Shown here: positions 24,755 through 33,635 of the stretch, one piece after another
How positions within the stretch are numbered: the stretch's first letter is position 1
Layout of the letters: every line of letters starts with the position of its first letter
NCBI GenBank assembly: GCA_027592035.1
Contig: JAQCIK010000003.1
Coordinates: 83,227-147,226 of the forward strand
Reading direction: 5' to 3'
Length of the DNA stretch: 64,000 bases
Source of the DNA: Casp-actino8 sp001510455
GTDB lineage: Bacteria > Actinomycetota > Acidimicrobiia > Acidimicrobiales > Ilumatobacteraceae
Notes under the pieces: model-generated
What the model saw: the letters and a program-made list of their open reading frames with translations, nothing else
Told to the model about the DNA's origin: nothing
Database searches by the model: none
Program-made: the position numbers and the translations under genes

Positions 24755-25921
24755 ATGCGCATCGACATGTTGGATCGTGACTGGTATCAGCGGGGGCCGT
24801 TCGCCGAACTGGCCTGGATCAGAGCCAATGAACCGGTGTACTGCGACGTGAACGGAATGTGGTCACTCACCAAGTTGGACGACGTTCGATGGGCCGAACG
24901 TCAGCCACAGCTCTTCAGCAACGCGACTCACAGTTCACGTCCGAACGGTGTACCGCAGGCGTCGATGATCGATGCCGACGATCCGAGTCACGCCGATCAA
25001 CGACGAGTCGTGGCGCGGGGTTTCGGACCTCGGCAGATGAGGGCCTACGAAGATCACGTGACCGAGGTGAGTCGTCGTCTGGTCGACTCGGTGATCGATC
25101 GTGGTGAATGCGACGTGGTGGCCGACATCGCGCGTCCGTTGCCCATGACTCTCATCGGCGAGATGCTCGGCGCTCCCGAGAGTGACTACGAGAAATTGCA
25201 GACCTGGAGTGATCGCATGATCGCCGGTTCCGACAAGGTCGAGTACGTGACCGAGGACGTGATGAACGCGGCCCTCGAGTACTACGGCTACATCTCCGAG
25301 GTGATGGAGGAGAAGCGCTCGACTCCCGGCGAAGATCTGGTGAGCAAGTTGATGCACGGTGGCAACGAAGGTAAATCCCTCGACGACGCCCACGTGATCG
25401 GTAATTCCCTTCTTCTGCTGGTGGGTGGCAACGAAACCACCCGAAACGTCATCGCCGGTGGACTCGAAGCTCTCGTCCGTCGTCCCGACCAACTCGAGTG
25501 GGCCGCCCAGTCTCCCGAGAATCTCGAGTCGGCCATGGAAGAGATGCTGCGTTGGGTGTCGCCCATCAATCACATGAATCGCACCACCACTCAGGACGTC
25601 GAGGTACGCGGCACCACGATCCCGGCGGGTTCACAGGTGCTCATGCATTACCTGTCGGCCAATCGCGACGAGGACGCCTTCGAGAATCCCGAAGTGTTCG
25701 ACGCTCAGCGCTCACCCAACACGCACATCGCCTTCGGATGGGGTCCCCATCTATGTCTGGGCGCCAACCTGGCTCGCCTCGAGTTGCGGTCGATCTTCCG
25801 CGAGATGTTCACCCGATTGAAGAACATCCGGTTCGCCCGTCCCGACTTCGTCCCCGAATACAGTCACGCATCGTTCGTGCGTGGAATCCACTCGCTGCCG
25901 GTCGTCTTCGACCGCGTCTAG
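24755..25921 (+). CDS. Cytochrome P450 (CYP142/CYP125-like)
   Basis: A 388-residue soluble P450. The heme-ligand motif is FGWGPHLCLG with Cys334 (the usual third residue is changed to Trp), the ExxR motif is in EEMLRW, and the I-helix reads LLLVGGNETTRN, with Gly for the usual Ala of the oxygen-binding AGxET. The N-terminal WIRANEPVYCDVNGMW and the SNATHSSRP region resemble CYP142, the mycobacterial cholesterol C26/27-hydroxylase. It would start side-chain oxidation with ferredoxin partners, none of which are encoded nearby. ATG 24755 has GAGGAGG upstream. Confidence 0.87.
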   Translation: MRIDMLDRDWYQRGPFAELAWIRANEPVYCDVNGMWSLTKLDDVRWAERQPQLFSNATHSSRPNGVPQASMIDADDPSHADQRRVVARGFGPRQMRAYEDHVTEVSRRLVDSVIDRGECDVVADIARPLPMTLIGEMLGAPESDYEKLQTWSDRMIAGSDKVEYVTEDVMNAALEYYGYISEVMEEKRSTPGEDLVSKLMHGGNEGKSLDDAHVIGNSLLLLVGGNETTRNVIAGGLEALVRRPDQLEWAAQSPENLESAMEEMLRWVSPINHMNRTTTQDVEVRGTTIPAGSQVLMHYLSANRDEDAFENPEVFDAQRSPNTHIAFGWGPHLCLGANLARLELRSIFREMFTRLKNIRFARPDFVPEYSHASFVRGIHSLPVVFDRV

Positions 25922-25929
25922 GGGTTCGG

Positions 25930-27366
25930 TCAGGAACGTTCGTCGCGCAGCGCCGAACGACGAACCTTGCCGGCGTCGTCACGCACGGCATGGTCGACGA
26001 ATTCGAACGTGCGGGGGATCTTGTAGCGCACCAGGCGCTCGGCGAGGAAGACGCGCATCTCGTCGTCGGAGATCGGCGCCGACACTTGCACCATCGCGTG
26101 GACACGATTCCCGAGATCTTCGTCGGGAAGTCCGATCACGGCCGACGACACCACGAGCGGATGCTCCGACAGAGCGTTCTCGATCTCGGCTGGGTAGATG
26201 TTGGCGCCACCCGACAGGATCATGTCCCCCCGCCGATCGGTGAGGTACACGTACCCCTCTTCGTCGATCGACCCCATGTCGCCCAGGCTCTCCCAGCCAT
26301 CGGGGGTCGTACGGGCTTCGGCACCGAGATAGCGGTACGTGATGCGATCGTTGCGCATGAAGATCTCGCCGACGGTTCCGCGGGGGAGTTCTTCGTAGGT
26401 CTCGGGATCGAGAACCTTCATTTCACCCGTCACGACTCGTCCGACCGATCCACGATGAGCGAGCCATTCGTCGCCGCGGATGATCGTGACGGCTTGGGCT
26501 TCGGTGCCGGCGTACAACTCGAAGATCTTCTCGCCACCGAGCCAGTTGCACCACTCTTCTTTCAACCACGGTGGGCACGGTGCTGCCATGTGCCAGACCA
26601 CCGACAACGACGACAGGTCGTAACGATTCTTCACGTCGTCGGGGAGTCGTGAGATGCGCGACATCATCGTCGGAACGAAGAGGATCCAATCGGCTCGGTG
26701 TCGTTCGATGGCGGCCAGTGTGGCTTCGGCATCGAAGCTGGGCAGGATCACCAGGTGGTTGCCGTGGAAGAGTGATCCGGCTCCGAACGAGAACGGTGCG
26801 TTGTGGTACAGCGGTCCGGGAACGCAGACGACACCGTCGACTCGCTGGCCCATTCCGGGCATTCCGACGTTCACCACTCCCGGATCACCGGCGACGATGA
26901 GTTTCGGACGCCCGGTCGATCCACCCGACGTCGGCGCCTTCATGGCCGGTGCGGTGGTGTCGGGCAAGGGTGAGTCGTCGATGGACGGATCGGGTTCGAA
27001 GCCGACCGGCACCGTGCGACGATTTGGATGGGCTGCTGCCTCGACACCCACGACGAGTGACGAGTCGGCCAGTTCGACGATGGCCTGCCGTTCGCGATCG
27101 GGGAGCCGATAACTCACCGGCTGCGGAATCGCGCCGAGTTTCCAGGCTGCGATGCAGGCCTCGTAGAAGGCCACCGAGTTGGGAAGAGCGACCGTCACGA
27201 AGCTTCCGTGGGTCACGCCCAGATCGGCGAAGGCCCGGGCCAGGCGATTGGTGCGTGACTCGAGTTCGGCGCGGGTGACGGTGTGATCACCGCACGTGAT
27301 GGCTGGACGCGTGGGGGCCTCGGCCGATTTGTCGGCCAGGGCTTGCATGATCGAGACGGATGACAT
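25930..27366 (-). CDS. Acyl-CoA synthetase / bile-acid-CoA-ligase-like
   Basis: A 478-residue adenylate-forming enzyme, last gene of the ten-gene minus-strand operon. The P-loop reads PTSGGSTGRPKLI, the motif YAGTEAQ stands at A5, and the C-terminal hinge YLTDRRGDMILSGG precedes the helper domain, whose catalytic Lys lies near DDAGKVRRS. The shape and the nearby steroid genes resemble BaiB-like and FadD3-like ligases that activate steroid carboxylates. It lies 39 bp after the Rieske gene. The substrate could be a steroid ring remnant or bile acid. Confidence 0.84.
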   Translation of the reverse strand: MSSVSIMQALADKSAEAPTRPAITCGDHTVTRAELESRTNRLARAFADLGVTHGSFVTVALPNSVAFYEACIAAWKLGAIPQPVSYRLPDRERQAIVELADSSLVVGVEAAAHPNRRTVPVGFEPDPSIDDSPLPDTTAPAMKAPTSGGSTGRPKLIVAGDPGVVNVGMPGMGQRVDGVVCVPGPLYHNAPFSFGAGSLFHGNHLVILPSFDAEATLAAIERHRADWILFVPTMMSRISRLPDDVKNRYDLSSLSVVWHMAAPCPPWLKEEWCNWLGGEKIFELYAGTEAQAVTIIRGDEWLAHRGSVGRVVTGEMKVLDPETYEELPRGTVGEIFMRNDRITYRYLGAEARTTPDGWESLGDMGSIDEEGYVYLTDRRGDMILSGGANIYPAEIENALSEHPLVVSSAVIGLPDEDLGNRVHAMVQVSAPISDDEMRVFLAERLVRYKIPRTFEFVDHAVRDDAGKVRRSALRDERS

Positions 27367-27405
27367 GTCGATTCTCCGGATGTGGTGAGAGGTCGTCGGG
27401 GGTGA

Positions 27406-28566
27406 TCAGGCGGCGTCGAGAACCGCGCGCCAGGTGCGGTGCCAGTGCTGCAACATCGGTTCGTTGGTTCCGAACACGAACTGCTTCAGGCCCATCTCGG
27501 CGCCGCGTTGGCACTGCTCGGCGGCCGGGAAGTCCTCCTTGCCCACCACGAGGGCGGCGAAGTCGGCTCCCGCCTTGCGAGCGGCTCGCTCCTCGTCGCT
27601 CTGGGTGGGTCGCAGCGAGGCCTCGGTGAGCTCGACCGTGCATTCGCCGACCGTTCGACCGGGATAGATGCGGAACATCTGACAACTGACCGGAGTCTCG
27701 AGAATCACGACCGACGGAAAGAGAGTGTGCACGATGCTCACCGGAGCCACCTCGGGCCACTGATCCTCGGGCACGTCGGCGATCTTCTCGATACCAGTGG
27801 TGGGGAAGCCCCAACGACCGTGGCGTCCGAACGAGTCGAAGATCGGGTGATGCAGAACCAGATCGAAGAGCGTCTCTCGGTGGAGATAGTCGACGTGGTA
27901 GGTCTCGAGGTTCACGTCGAACGCGATCTTCCAGTTGGTTCGCAGGTTCCAGGAGTGGTGACACACGACTTCGTGATGCTCGTAACCGCACCACCGCAAC
28001 TCGGGTTCGATGTCGGCGAAGGCGGCGGCCGGATCGGCATCGGCGTTCAGGCCGACCGCGATCAGTCCCGCGACATCGGCGAGCGGAAGGGGTTCGAGGC
28101 CGAGAGTCATCCGGTCGATCTCGTCGAACGCGTAGGAATCGGGTTGGCCGGCCAGGGACCCGTCGAGTGAGAACGACCACGCGTGATACGGACACGTGAG
28201 TCGACGGGCGTCACCGCAGCCATCGGCCACCTGAGCGCCTCGATGGGTGCAGGCATTCTTGAAGGCCCGGAGGATTCCGTCCTCGGCTCTCGTGACGAGC
28301 ACCGGATGTCCGGCCACGTTCTTGGTGACGAAGGTACCCGGGCGGGGGAGCTCACCCGTCCAGCCGACGACGTGCGAGCCCCGGCGGAACAAGACGTCGA
28401 GTTCTTTCTCGAAGCGGGCCGGATCGGTGAAGACCGTGGCCGGCTCGGTCATCGAGTGTTCGGCGTGCTCGAGAGTCTTGTCTCGGTAATTGCGAGCCAA
28501 GCGTCGCACGAGTTCACGCGGAAACCGCTCGGTGGTCGAACGGATGTCGTCGTTCAGTGCCGTCAT
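27406..28566 (-). CDS. Rieske non-heme iron oxygenase, alpha subunit
   Basis: A 386-residue oxygenase. Rieske 2Fe-2S ligands are Cys106-His108 and Cys125-His128 (CTHRG and CPYHAW). The mononuclear iron site is NLETYHVDYLH with His224 and His229. The ATG at 28566 follows a GAGAGGGGTGACC site; an upstream in-frame stretch is a shadow. The sequence is closer to aromatic-ring and carnitine-type oxygenases than to the 3-ketosteroid 9-alpha-hydroxylase KshA, whose His-motif differs. A reductase is not encoded in the operon. It probably hydroxylates an intermediate of the same pathway. Confidence 0.86.
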   Translation of the reverse strand: MTALNDDIRSTTERFPRELVRRLARNYRDKTLEHAEHSMTEPATVFTDPARFEKELDVLFRRGSHVVGWTGELPRPGTFVTKNVAGHPVLVTRAEDGILRAFKNACTHRGAQVADGCGDARRLTCPYHAWSFSLDGSLAGQPDSYAFDEIDRMTLGLEPLPLADVAGLIAVGLNADADPAAAFADIEPELRWCGYEHHEVVCHHSWNLRTNWKIAFDVNLETYHVDYLHRETLFDLVLHHPIFDSFGRHGRWGFPTTGIEKIADVPEDQWPEVAPVSIVHTLFPSVVILETPVSCQMFRIYPGRTVGECTVELTEASLRPTQSDEERAARKAGADFAALVVGKEDFPAAEQCQRGAEMGLKQFVFGTNEPMLQHWHRTWRAVLDAA

Positions 28567-28601
28567 GGTCACCCCTCTCGGCGGAGCGACCCCCTCGCCC
28601 C

Positions 28602-29261
28602 TCAGGGAATTGTGGCAGACAGACCCGGATGATCCGTCATCTCGACGAAGATCGCCGAACACGTGGCGATCAAGTCGGCATCGGGTGCATCTTCCCGCAG
28701 TTCCGACTCGATGAAGAGTTTGCGGCCCTCACGACGATCGAGCCAGGCCGTGATCACGAGAGGGGTACCGAGCGGTGATCCGGCCTTGTAGCTGATCGAG
28801 AGTCGCCCGGTGTAAGCGATGATCTGGTGCATGTTCAGGACGAAGCCGAGGGCGTCGTCGAACGCCAGTGCGACCATGCCACCGTGCGCCCGTTGCGGAG
28901 GTCCCTCGTCGGCCGCTTCGAACACGAAGCGGGCTCGAACGCGATCGCCGTCACGATGAACCGTCATGTCGAGCCCATGAGGACTTCCGGCGCCAGAACC
29001 GGGTCGACCGAGATGGCTGGCCAACTTCTCGCCGTCCTTGGCAACGGTCTGTAGCGACTTGCCGAAGTGTGAGAGATCGCGAATTCGACGGGGGTCGGCC
29101 TCCAGTCGCTCGGCGATGAGCTCGAGTTCGGTGGCGGCGGCATTCATGTCGTCGAGGGACGACTCGTGTCCGATGGCGGCATGACCGAGTCGACGCACGG
29201 CGGCACCGAGTCGGATTCGTGCCGCGTCGTAGAGAGGGTCGAGGCCTTCGGGGGAGGTCAC
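28602..29261 (-). CDS. Hotdog-fold thioesterase (PaaI-like)
   Basis: A 219-residue protein. The C-terminal half is a hotdog domain with PPQRAHGGMVALAFDDALGF, typical of PaaI/THEM4-type acyl-CoA thioesterases; the N-terminal 90 residues are a helical region of unknown role. Start GTG 29261 overlaps the MFS stop by four bases. It would release CoA from stalled or branched acyl-CoA esters produced in the operon's pathway. The upstream in-frame extension is a shadow of the MFS gene. Confidence 0.82.
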   Translation of the reverse strand: MTSPEGLDPLYDAARIRLGAAVRRLGHAAIGHESSLDDMNAAATELELIAERLEADPRRIRDLSHFGKSLQTVAKDGEKLASHLGRPGSGAGSPHGLDMTVHRDGDRVRARFVFEAADEGPPQRAHGGMVALAFDDALGFVLNMHQIIAYTGRLSISYKAGSPLGTPLVITAWLDRREGRKLFIESELREDAPDADLIATCSAIFVEMTDHPGLSATIP

Positions 29262-30526
29262 GGATCGATTCTGGTCGTGTTCAACTCGCGCAACCAACCC
29301 CGAGTGACCATGTAGACGATCACGGCTCCGAGAGTCACGGCATTCACCGTGACGGCGAAGCGCATCGACACCACGTCGCCCAGTCGTCCGAGGACGAAGG
29401 CACCGATCGGAATACCGGCCAAGATGCCGAGCAGGTAGAAACTCATCGATCGCCCGCGCATGTGATCGGGAACCGCTCCCTGCACCAGTGTGTTGAGTGC
29501 GACCGCCATCTGCAGATGAGCGAGACCGCCCACGAAGTAGGCGACGATGCCGAGCCAGTACCACGACGACACCGCCACGAGGACGGCGTTGGCGGCGAAG
29601 AGAAGGAGTGATCCGACAACGATGGTCGATCGCTTCACGCGTTCACCGAGGGCCACCGAGAAGATCGATGAGGTCACGGCACCGATTCCGAGGGCCACGA
29701 GCAGACCGGCGTTGTCGGTCGACGGCCGGTCGAAAATTCGGTTGGCGATGGCCGGAGTGACGTACTGGAGTGATTGGCCGCAGAGTGATCCGACGAAAGC
29801 GAGGATCACGGCGATGCGCAGTGGCTTCTTGCTCCAGACGTAGTGACCTCCCTCGCGAAGGATCTCGCCGACCCGACGATCACCGCGCGGGGCGATCGAC
29901 TGCACGGGTCTGGCCACCACCAGAGCGGCGATGACGAGCAGATACGTCGAGGCATTGATGAAGATGGCGGCTCCGGTGCCCAGCGTGGCGATGACGACTC
30001 CGGCGAGGCCCGGGCCGATGGCGCGAGCGAGAGTGAATTGAACGGAGTTGAGACGTACGGCGTCGAGCATCTCGTCGGCGGGCACGAGCAGAGGTACGAA
30101 GCTCTGCCACGCCGCGGTCTGGAAGCCGGTGGCGACACCCGACACGAGTCCGAGAAGGATGATGAGGGTCGGCGTGATGTGACCACTCGCGTAGGTGGCC
30201 CACAGTGTGAAGGCCGTGATCATGTGCACCAGTTGGGTGATGAACAAGATCGTGCGTCGGCTGTAGCGGTCGGCGAGCACTCCGGCGTGCGGTGTGAGGA
30301 ACACGGCCGGAATGAGGGCCGCCACCGAAGACAGGCCGAGCCAGGTGGACGAGTCGGTCAGATCGAAGAGCAGGGCCGGGACGGCGACGAGTTGCATCCA
30401 ACCGCCGGCGTTGCTGACCGCCGCCGCGGTGAAGAAGTAGCGGAACTCTCGGTGACGTAGGGCGGTGAGAGAGCCGCGTCTTTTCGGAGGAATTCCGTCG
30501 ACCGGAGCCGGATCGATGGTGGTCAC
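29258..30526 (-). CDS. MFS transporter (EntS-like)
   Basis: A 422-residue membrane protein with about twelve hydrophobic helices and a charged loop ADRYSRRTILF after helix 2, the MFS motif A region. The sequence type (GSLTALRHREFRYFFTAAAVS) matches the EntS/MFS_3 group of drug or siderophore exporters. It overlaps the SDR and thioesterase genes by four bases each, so it is an integral member of the ipd operon. Export of toxic steroid intermediates or uptake of a pathway substrate are both possible; the direction cannot be told. Confidence 0.85.
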   Translation of the reverse strand: MTTIDPAPVDGIPPKRRGSLTALRHREFRYFFTAAAVSNAGGWMQLVAVPALLFDLTDSSTWLGLSSVAALIPAVFLTPHAGVLADRYSRRTILFITQLVHMITAFTLWATYASGHITPTLIILLGLVSGVATGFQTAAWQSFVPLLVPADEMLDAVRLNSVQFTLARAIGPGLAGVVIATLGTGAAIFINASTYLLVIAALVVARPVQSIAPRGDRRVGEILREGGHYVWSKKPLRIAVILAFVGSLCGQSLQYVTPAIANRIFDRPSTDNAGLLVALGIGAVTSSIFSVALGERVKRSTIVVGSLLLFAANAVLVAVSSWYWLGIVAYFVGGLAHLQMAVALNTLVQGAVPDHMRGRSMSFYLLGILAGIPIGAFVLGRLGDVVSMRFAVTVNAVTLGAVIVYMVTRGWLRELNTTRIDP

Positions 30527-31329
30527 AGATCGGGAATCGGGAAGTTGAAGTTGGTGGTGAGCACGCCACCGTCGACCGGCAGGACTTGACCGGTGACGTA
30601 ACTCGACGCGTGCGACGCCAGGTACAGCACGGCGGCTGCGATGTCGTCGGGCTCACCGAGCCGGCGGAGAGGGGTGGCGTCCTCGATGGTCTTCTTCAGT
30701 GCCGGATCAGCCGCCACGACTTCGAGGGCTTCGGTGAGGATCGCACCCGGTGCCACTGCGTTGACGCGGATCTTCGGATTGAGATCGGCCGCCATCAGAT
30801 GAACGGCATGGTCGAGAGCGGCTTTGGCGCTCCCGTAGGCCACGTAGCCACGACCCACCACGTGGCCGATGGCCGACGACACCATGACGACCGACGAAGC
30901 ACCGACTCGTCCTTCGCTCGCTGACACGAGGTGAGGGACGCAGGCCCGAACGAGTCGGAGTCCGTTCACGACGTTGTTCTCGAAGGCGTTGCGAAGATCC
31001 TTGTCGGACGTGTTCATGAAGGGCTGGGGCATCGACCCGCCGACGACACCCACCACCACGTCGATACGACCGAGTTCGGTGGCGGTTCGTTCGACGGCCG
31101 CGTGGACGGCGTCGGCGTCGTTGGCATCGGTCGGGATGGCGATCGCTCGGCGACCCATGGCCCGCGCCTCTGCGGCGACGGCCTCGATCTGATCGGCACT
31201 TCGGGCGAGCACCGCGATGTCGGCGCCGGCTTCGGCAAGAGCGAGAGCACTGGCGGCACCGATGCCTCGACCCGCTCCGGAGAGCAGGGCCACTCGACCG
31301 CTCATGTCGAACAACGAACGAACGCTCAT
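30523..31329 (-). CDS. Short-chain dehydrogenase in the ipd operon
   Basis: A 268-residue SDR with LLSGAGRGIGAA, GVVGGSM in place of NNAG, catalytic Ser in MVSSAIG, and YGSAK. The C-terminus VTGQVLPVDGG is standard. Its place downstream of ipdABC and a MaoC gene suggests a ketoreductase or hydroxyacyl-CoA dehydrogenase of C/D-ring breakdown, the role played by IpdF or other SDRs in mycobacteria; this is inference from neighbourhood. It starts 11 bp after the MaoC stop and overlaps the MFS gene by four bases. Confidence 0.85.
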   Translation of the reverse strand: MSVRSLFDMSGRVALLSGAGRGIGAASALALAEAGADIAVLARSADQIEAVAAEARAMGRRAIAIPTDANDADAVHAAVERTATELGRIDVVVGVVGGSMPQPFMNTSDKDLRNAFENNVVNGLRLVRACVPHLVSASEGRVGASSVVMVSSAIGHVVGRGYVAYGSAKAALDHAVHLMAADLNPKIRVNAVAPGAILTEALEVVAADPALKKTIEDATPLRRLGEPDDIAAAVLYLASHASSYVTGQVLPVDGGVLTTNFNFPIPDL

Positions 31330-31339
31330 GAGATTCCTC

Positions 31340-31798
31340 CTACACGAGCCAACGGCTCAGTGATTCGATGACACAGGCGGGCTTGGACGAGCCCTCGACT
31401 TCGACGGTGATCACGATCGTCGTCTGCAAGCCACCGGTGACTTCGGTGACGGCCGTGAGTTCGGCCCCGGCTCGCACGCGTGAACCGACCTTGACGGGTG
31501 ACGGGAAGCGAACCTTGTCGACCCCGTAGTTCACGCCGGCCGAGAATCCCTGAACATCGACGATCTGCGGCAGGAAGAAATTCGAGAGTGACAACGTGAG
31601 GTAACCGTGGGCGATGGGTGCACCGAACGGGCCCGTCTTCGCTCGTTCGACATCGACGTGGATCCACTGGTGATCACCGGTGGCATCGGCGAAGAGATTC
31701 ACCCGATCCTGGTCGACCGTGATCCACTCGCTGTAGCCGAGGTGGGAACCGAGACGATTGCGAATGTCATCGGGGCCGTTCAAAGTGGTGGAGGCCAT
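31340..31798 (-). CDS. MaoC-like enoyl-CoA hydratase
   Basis: A 152-residue hotdog protein of the R-specific hydratase type. Catalytic Asp and His lie in LFADATGDHQWIHVD, followed by the signature GAPIAHGYLTLSL. It would hydrate a 2-enoyl-CoA. The gene stands nine bases after ipdC and is in the same operon, so it likely acts on a ring C/D-derived CoA ester. Length and motifs are complete for single-domain MaoC proteins. Confidence 0.87.
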   Translation of the reverse strand: MASTTLNGPDDIRNRLGSHLGYSEWITVDQDRVNLFADATGDHQWIHVDVERAKTGPFGAPIAHGYLTLSLSNFFLPQIVDVQGFSAGVNYGVDKVRFPSPVKVGSRVRAGAELTAVTEVTGGLQTTIVITVEVEGSSKPACVIESLSRWLV

Positions 31799-31806
31799 GA
31801 ATACTC

Positions 31807-32883
31807 CTAGCGAACCGGTGAACCGGTGAGTGAGTCGAGAACGTCGCCGGCCTCGGCGATGATGCGTCGAACGAGTTCGTCACACGTGGGCAGGTCGTCG
31901 ATGACACCCACCACCTGTCCACTCGCCATCACGCCGCTCTCGGTGCGCCCGTCGACGAGGGAAGCCTTGAGGAGCATGGGCGTGTTGGCGGCCATGATCA
32001 TCTGCGTCCAGGTCAGATCCATCGACTTGCGCATGGCCAGACCTTCGCGAAGCATCGCGGCGAGCGGCGTTCCGGTCATCTTCTTGAAGCGCAGTGCGTT
32101 CACGGCGGCGCGCGGGAGAGCGAGCAACTTGGCGCCGCTTCCTTCGAGTTGATCGACGAGTTCGGTGCGCAGCACTCGGTGCGGAACCCCGTCGACTTGA
32201 GTGCTCACGACGGTGTCGAGCACACCTTTGCCGACGTAGTAATCCTTCACCGCCTGGGGCACCGACGAATCGCTGGTGAGCAGGAATCGTGTTCCCATGG
32301 CGATTCCGGATGCGCCGTAGGCCAGCGCGGCCACCAAGCCACGTCCGTCGAAGAAGCCACCGGCGGCGATCACCGGAATTCGTCCTTGAACGGCGTCGAC
32401 CACCTGCGGCAGGAGAATGGTGGTCGGTACGGCACCGGTGTGTCCTCCACCTTCACCGCCCTGGACGAGAACTGCGTCGACACCCCACTCCATCACCTTC
32501 TCGGCGTGTCGTTTGGCGCCGATCGACGGGATCACGACGAGTCCGGCGTCCTTCAGTCGAGCGATGAGGTCGGGCTTGGGTGCCTGCGCGAAGGACGCGA
32601 CCTTGACCCCCTCGTCGATCATCAGCGAGATTCGGTCGTTCACGTCGGCCGAGTCGGCCCGCAGGTTCACGCCGAAAGGTCGATCGGTGCGCGACTTCAC
32701 CTCGGCGATCGACGACTTCACTTGTTCGAAATCCATGGTCGCGCTGGCCAGGATGCCGAGCGCTCCGGCATTGGCGGTCGCACTCACGAGTTTGGGTCCG
32801 GCGACCCATCCCATACCGGTCTGAACGATCGGGTACTCGATGCCGATCAGGTCACAGAGTGGGGTGCGCAGTCGAGGATGCAT
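31807..32883 (-). CDS. ipdC: IpdC-like flavin oxidoreductase (nitronate monooxygenase family)
   Basis: A 358-residue TIM-barrel FMN protein. MHPRLRTPLCDLIGIEYP, GMGWVAG, QGGEGGGHTG, AAGGFFDGRG and GTRFLLTSDS match the nitronate-monooxygenase family and in detail the IpdC (Rv3553) subgroup. IpdC acts before the IpdAB ring-opening step in catabolism of steroid rings C and D; the chemistry here is assumed the same. ATG 32883 is two bases after the ipdB stop. The order echA20-ipdA-ipdB-ipdC is the same as Rv3550-Rv3553. Confidence 0.9.
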   Translation of the reverse strand: MHPRLRTPLCDLIGIEYPIVQTGMGWVAGPKLVSATANAGALGILASATMDFEQVKSSIAEVKSRTDRPFGVNLRADSADVNDRISLMIDEGVKVASFAQAPKPDLIARLKDAGLVVIPSIGAKRHAEKVMEWGVDAVLVQGGEGGGHTGAVPTTILLPQVVDAVQGRIPVIAAGGFFDGRGLVAALAYGASGIAMGTRFLLTSDSSVPQAVKDYYVGKGVLDTVVSTQVDGVPHRVLRTELVDQLEGSGAKLLALPRAAVNALRFKKMTGTPLAAMLREGLAMRKSMDLTWTQMIMAANTPMLLKASLVDGRTESGVMASGQVVGVIDDLPTCDELVRRIIAEAGDVLDSLTGSPVR

Positions 32884-32885
32884 GA

Positions 32886-33635
32886 TCACGACGGTAGTTC
32901 TCGGTGGCGGAATCCACGAGGGTCGATGCGCTCGATCGCCGCCGTCTCGTCGTCGGTCGGTGCTCGACTCTCGGGAACGTTTGACGGAACCTCGAGTGCG
33001 AAGCCGGTGTTCGACACCACGTCGTCGACCGACACTCCCGGATGTACCGAGACGAGCCTCATGCAATGGTCGGATCCCCCGAAATCGAGGACGGCGAGGT
33101 TGGTGACGACTCGACGTAGATCGTGACGAGCGGCGATGAAGCCGCCCAGTTCGCGCGCCCGGTCGTAACCCACACCACTCACCATGTCGACCTGCGGCAT
33201 GAACACCGTCGACACGTGCTTGGGGACGAAGAAACTCGTCGCGTTGTTGACCGTGTTTCCCGGTCCGCCGCGTACTCCGAGCAACTGTGCTTTGGGTTTG
33301 GCCCACGGACCGATGTTGGCGATGTTGGTGTTGCCGAAGCGATCGATCTGGCTGGCTCCCATCATCACGTGGCGACGACCGCCCCACAGAGTGTCGAACA
33401 CCTGACGGAACGGGATCCATCCTTCGACGGTCTTGTCGGTGGATCCGATCGGGAGATCGCCGGCCACGAAGAAGGCTTCACCGTCCGACACCATGAGTTC
33501 GGGTTCGAAGGTGGCGCGGGCGAGACGGGCACCGAGCATCGGGATGGTGCCCATACCCGAGGCGAAGATCTCGCCGTCACCTCTCCACGCCTCGGCGCAG
33601 GCGACAGCGACGACATCGGCGAGTGCGACGGTCAT
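32886..33635 (-). CDS. ipdB: IpdB, beta subunit of the steroid ring-cleaving hydrolase
   Basis: A 249-residue CoA-transferase-fold subunit. Stretches such as FRQVFDTLWGGRRHVMMGA, DRFGNTNI, GVRGGPGNTVNNATSFF and VVTNLAVLDFGGSDH are typical of IpdB (Rv3552). With IpdA it opens ring C of the last steroid CoA intermediate by hydrolysis; it is not a CoA transferase. ATG 33635 has AAAGGAGG upstream and overlaps the ipdA stop by ATGA, which fits 1:1 synthesis of the two subunits. Confidence 0.92.
   Translation of the reverse strand: MTVALADVVAVACAEAWRGDGEIFASGMGTIPMLGARLARATFEPELMVSDGEAFFVAGDLPIGSTDKTVEGWIPFRQVFDTLWGGRRHVMMGASQIDRFGNTNIANIGPWAKPKAQLLGVRGGPGNTVNNATSFFVPKHVSTVFMPQVDMVSGVGYDRARELGGFIAARHDLRRVVTNLAVLDFGGSDHCMRLVSVHPGVSVDDVVSNTGFALEVPSNVPESRAPTDDETAAIERIDPRGFRHRELPS

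Noticed and set aside
27406..28566. Rieske protein as KshA (3-ketosteroid 9-alpha-hydroxylase), suggested by its 386-residue length and steroid neighbours
   Set aside because: The Rieske and iron-site motifs (CTHRG, CPYHAW, NLETYHVDYLH) differ from those I know for KshA (CRHMGG, CPFHDW, DNVTDMAHFFYIH), so only the general Rieske oxygenase call is supported.
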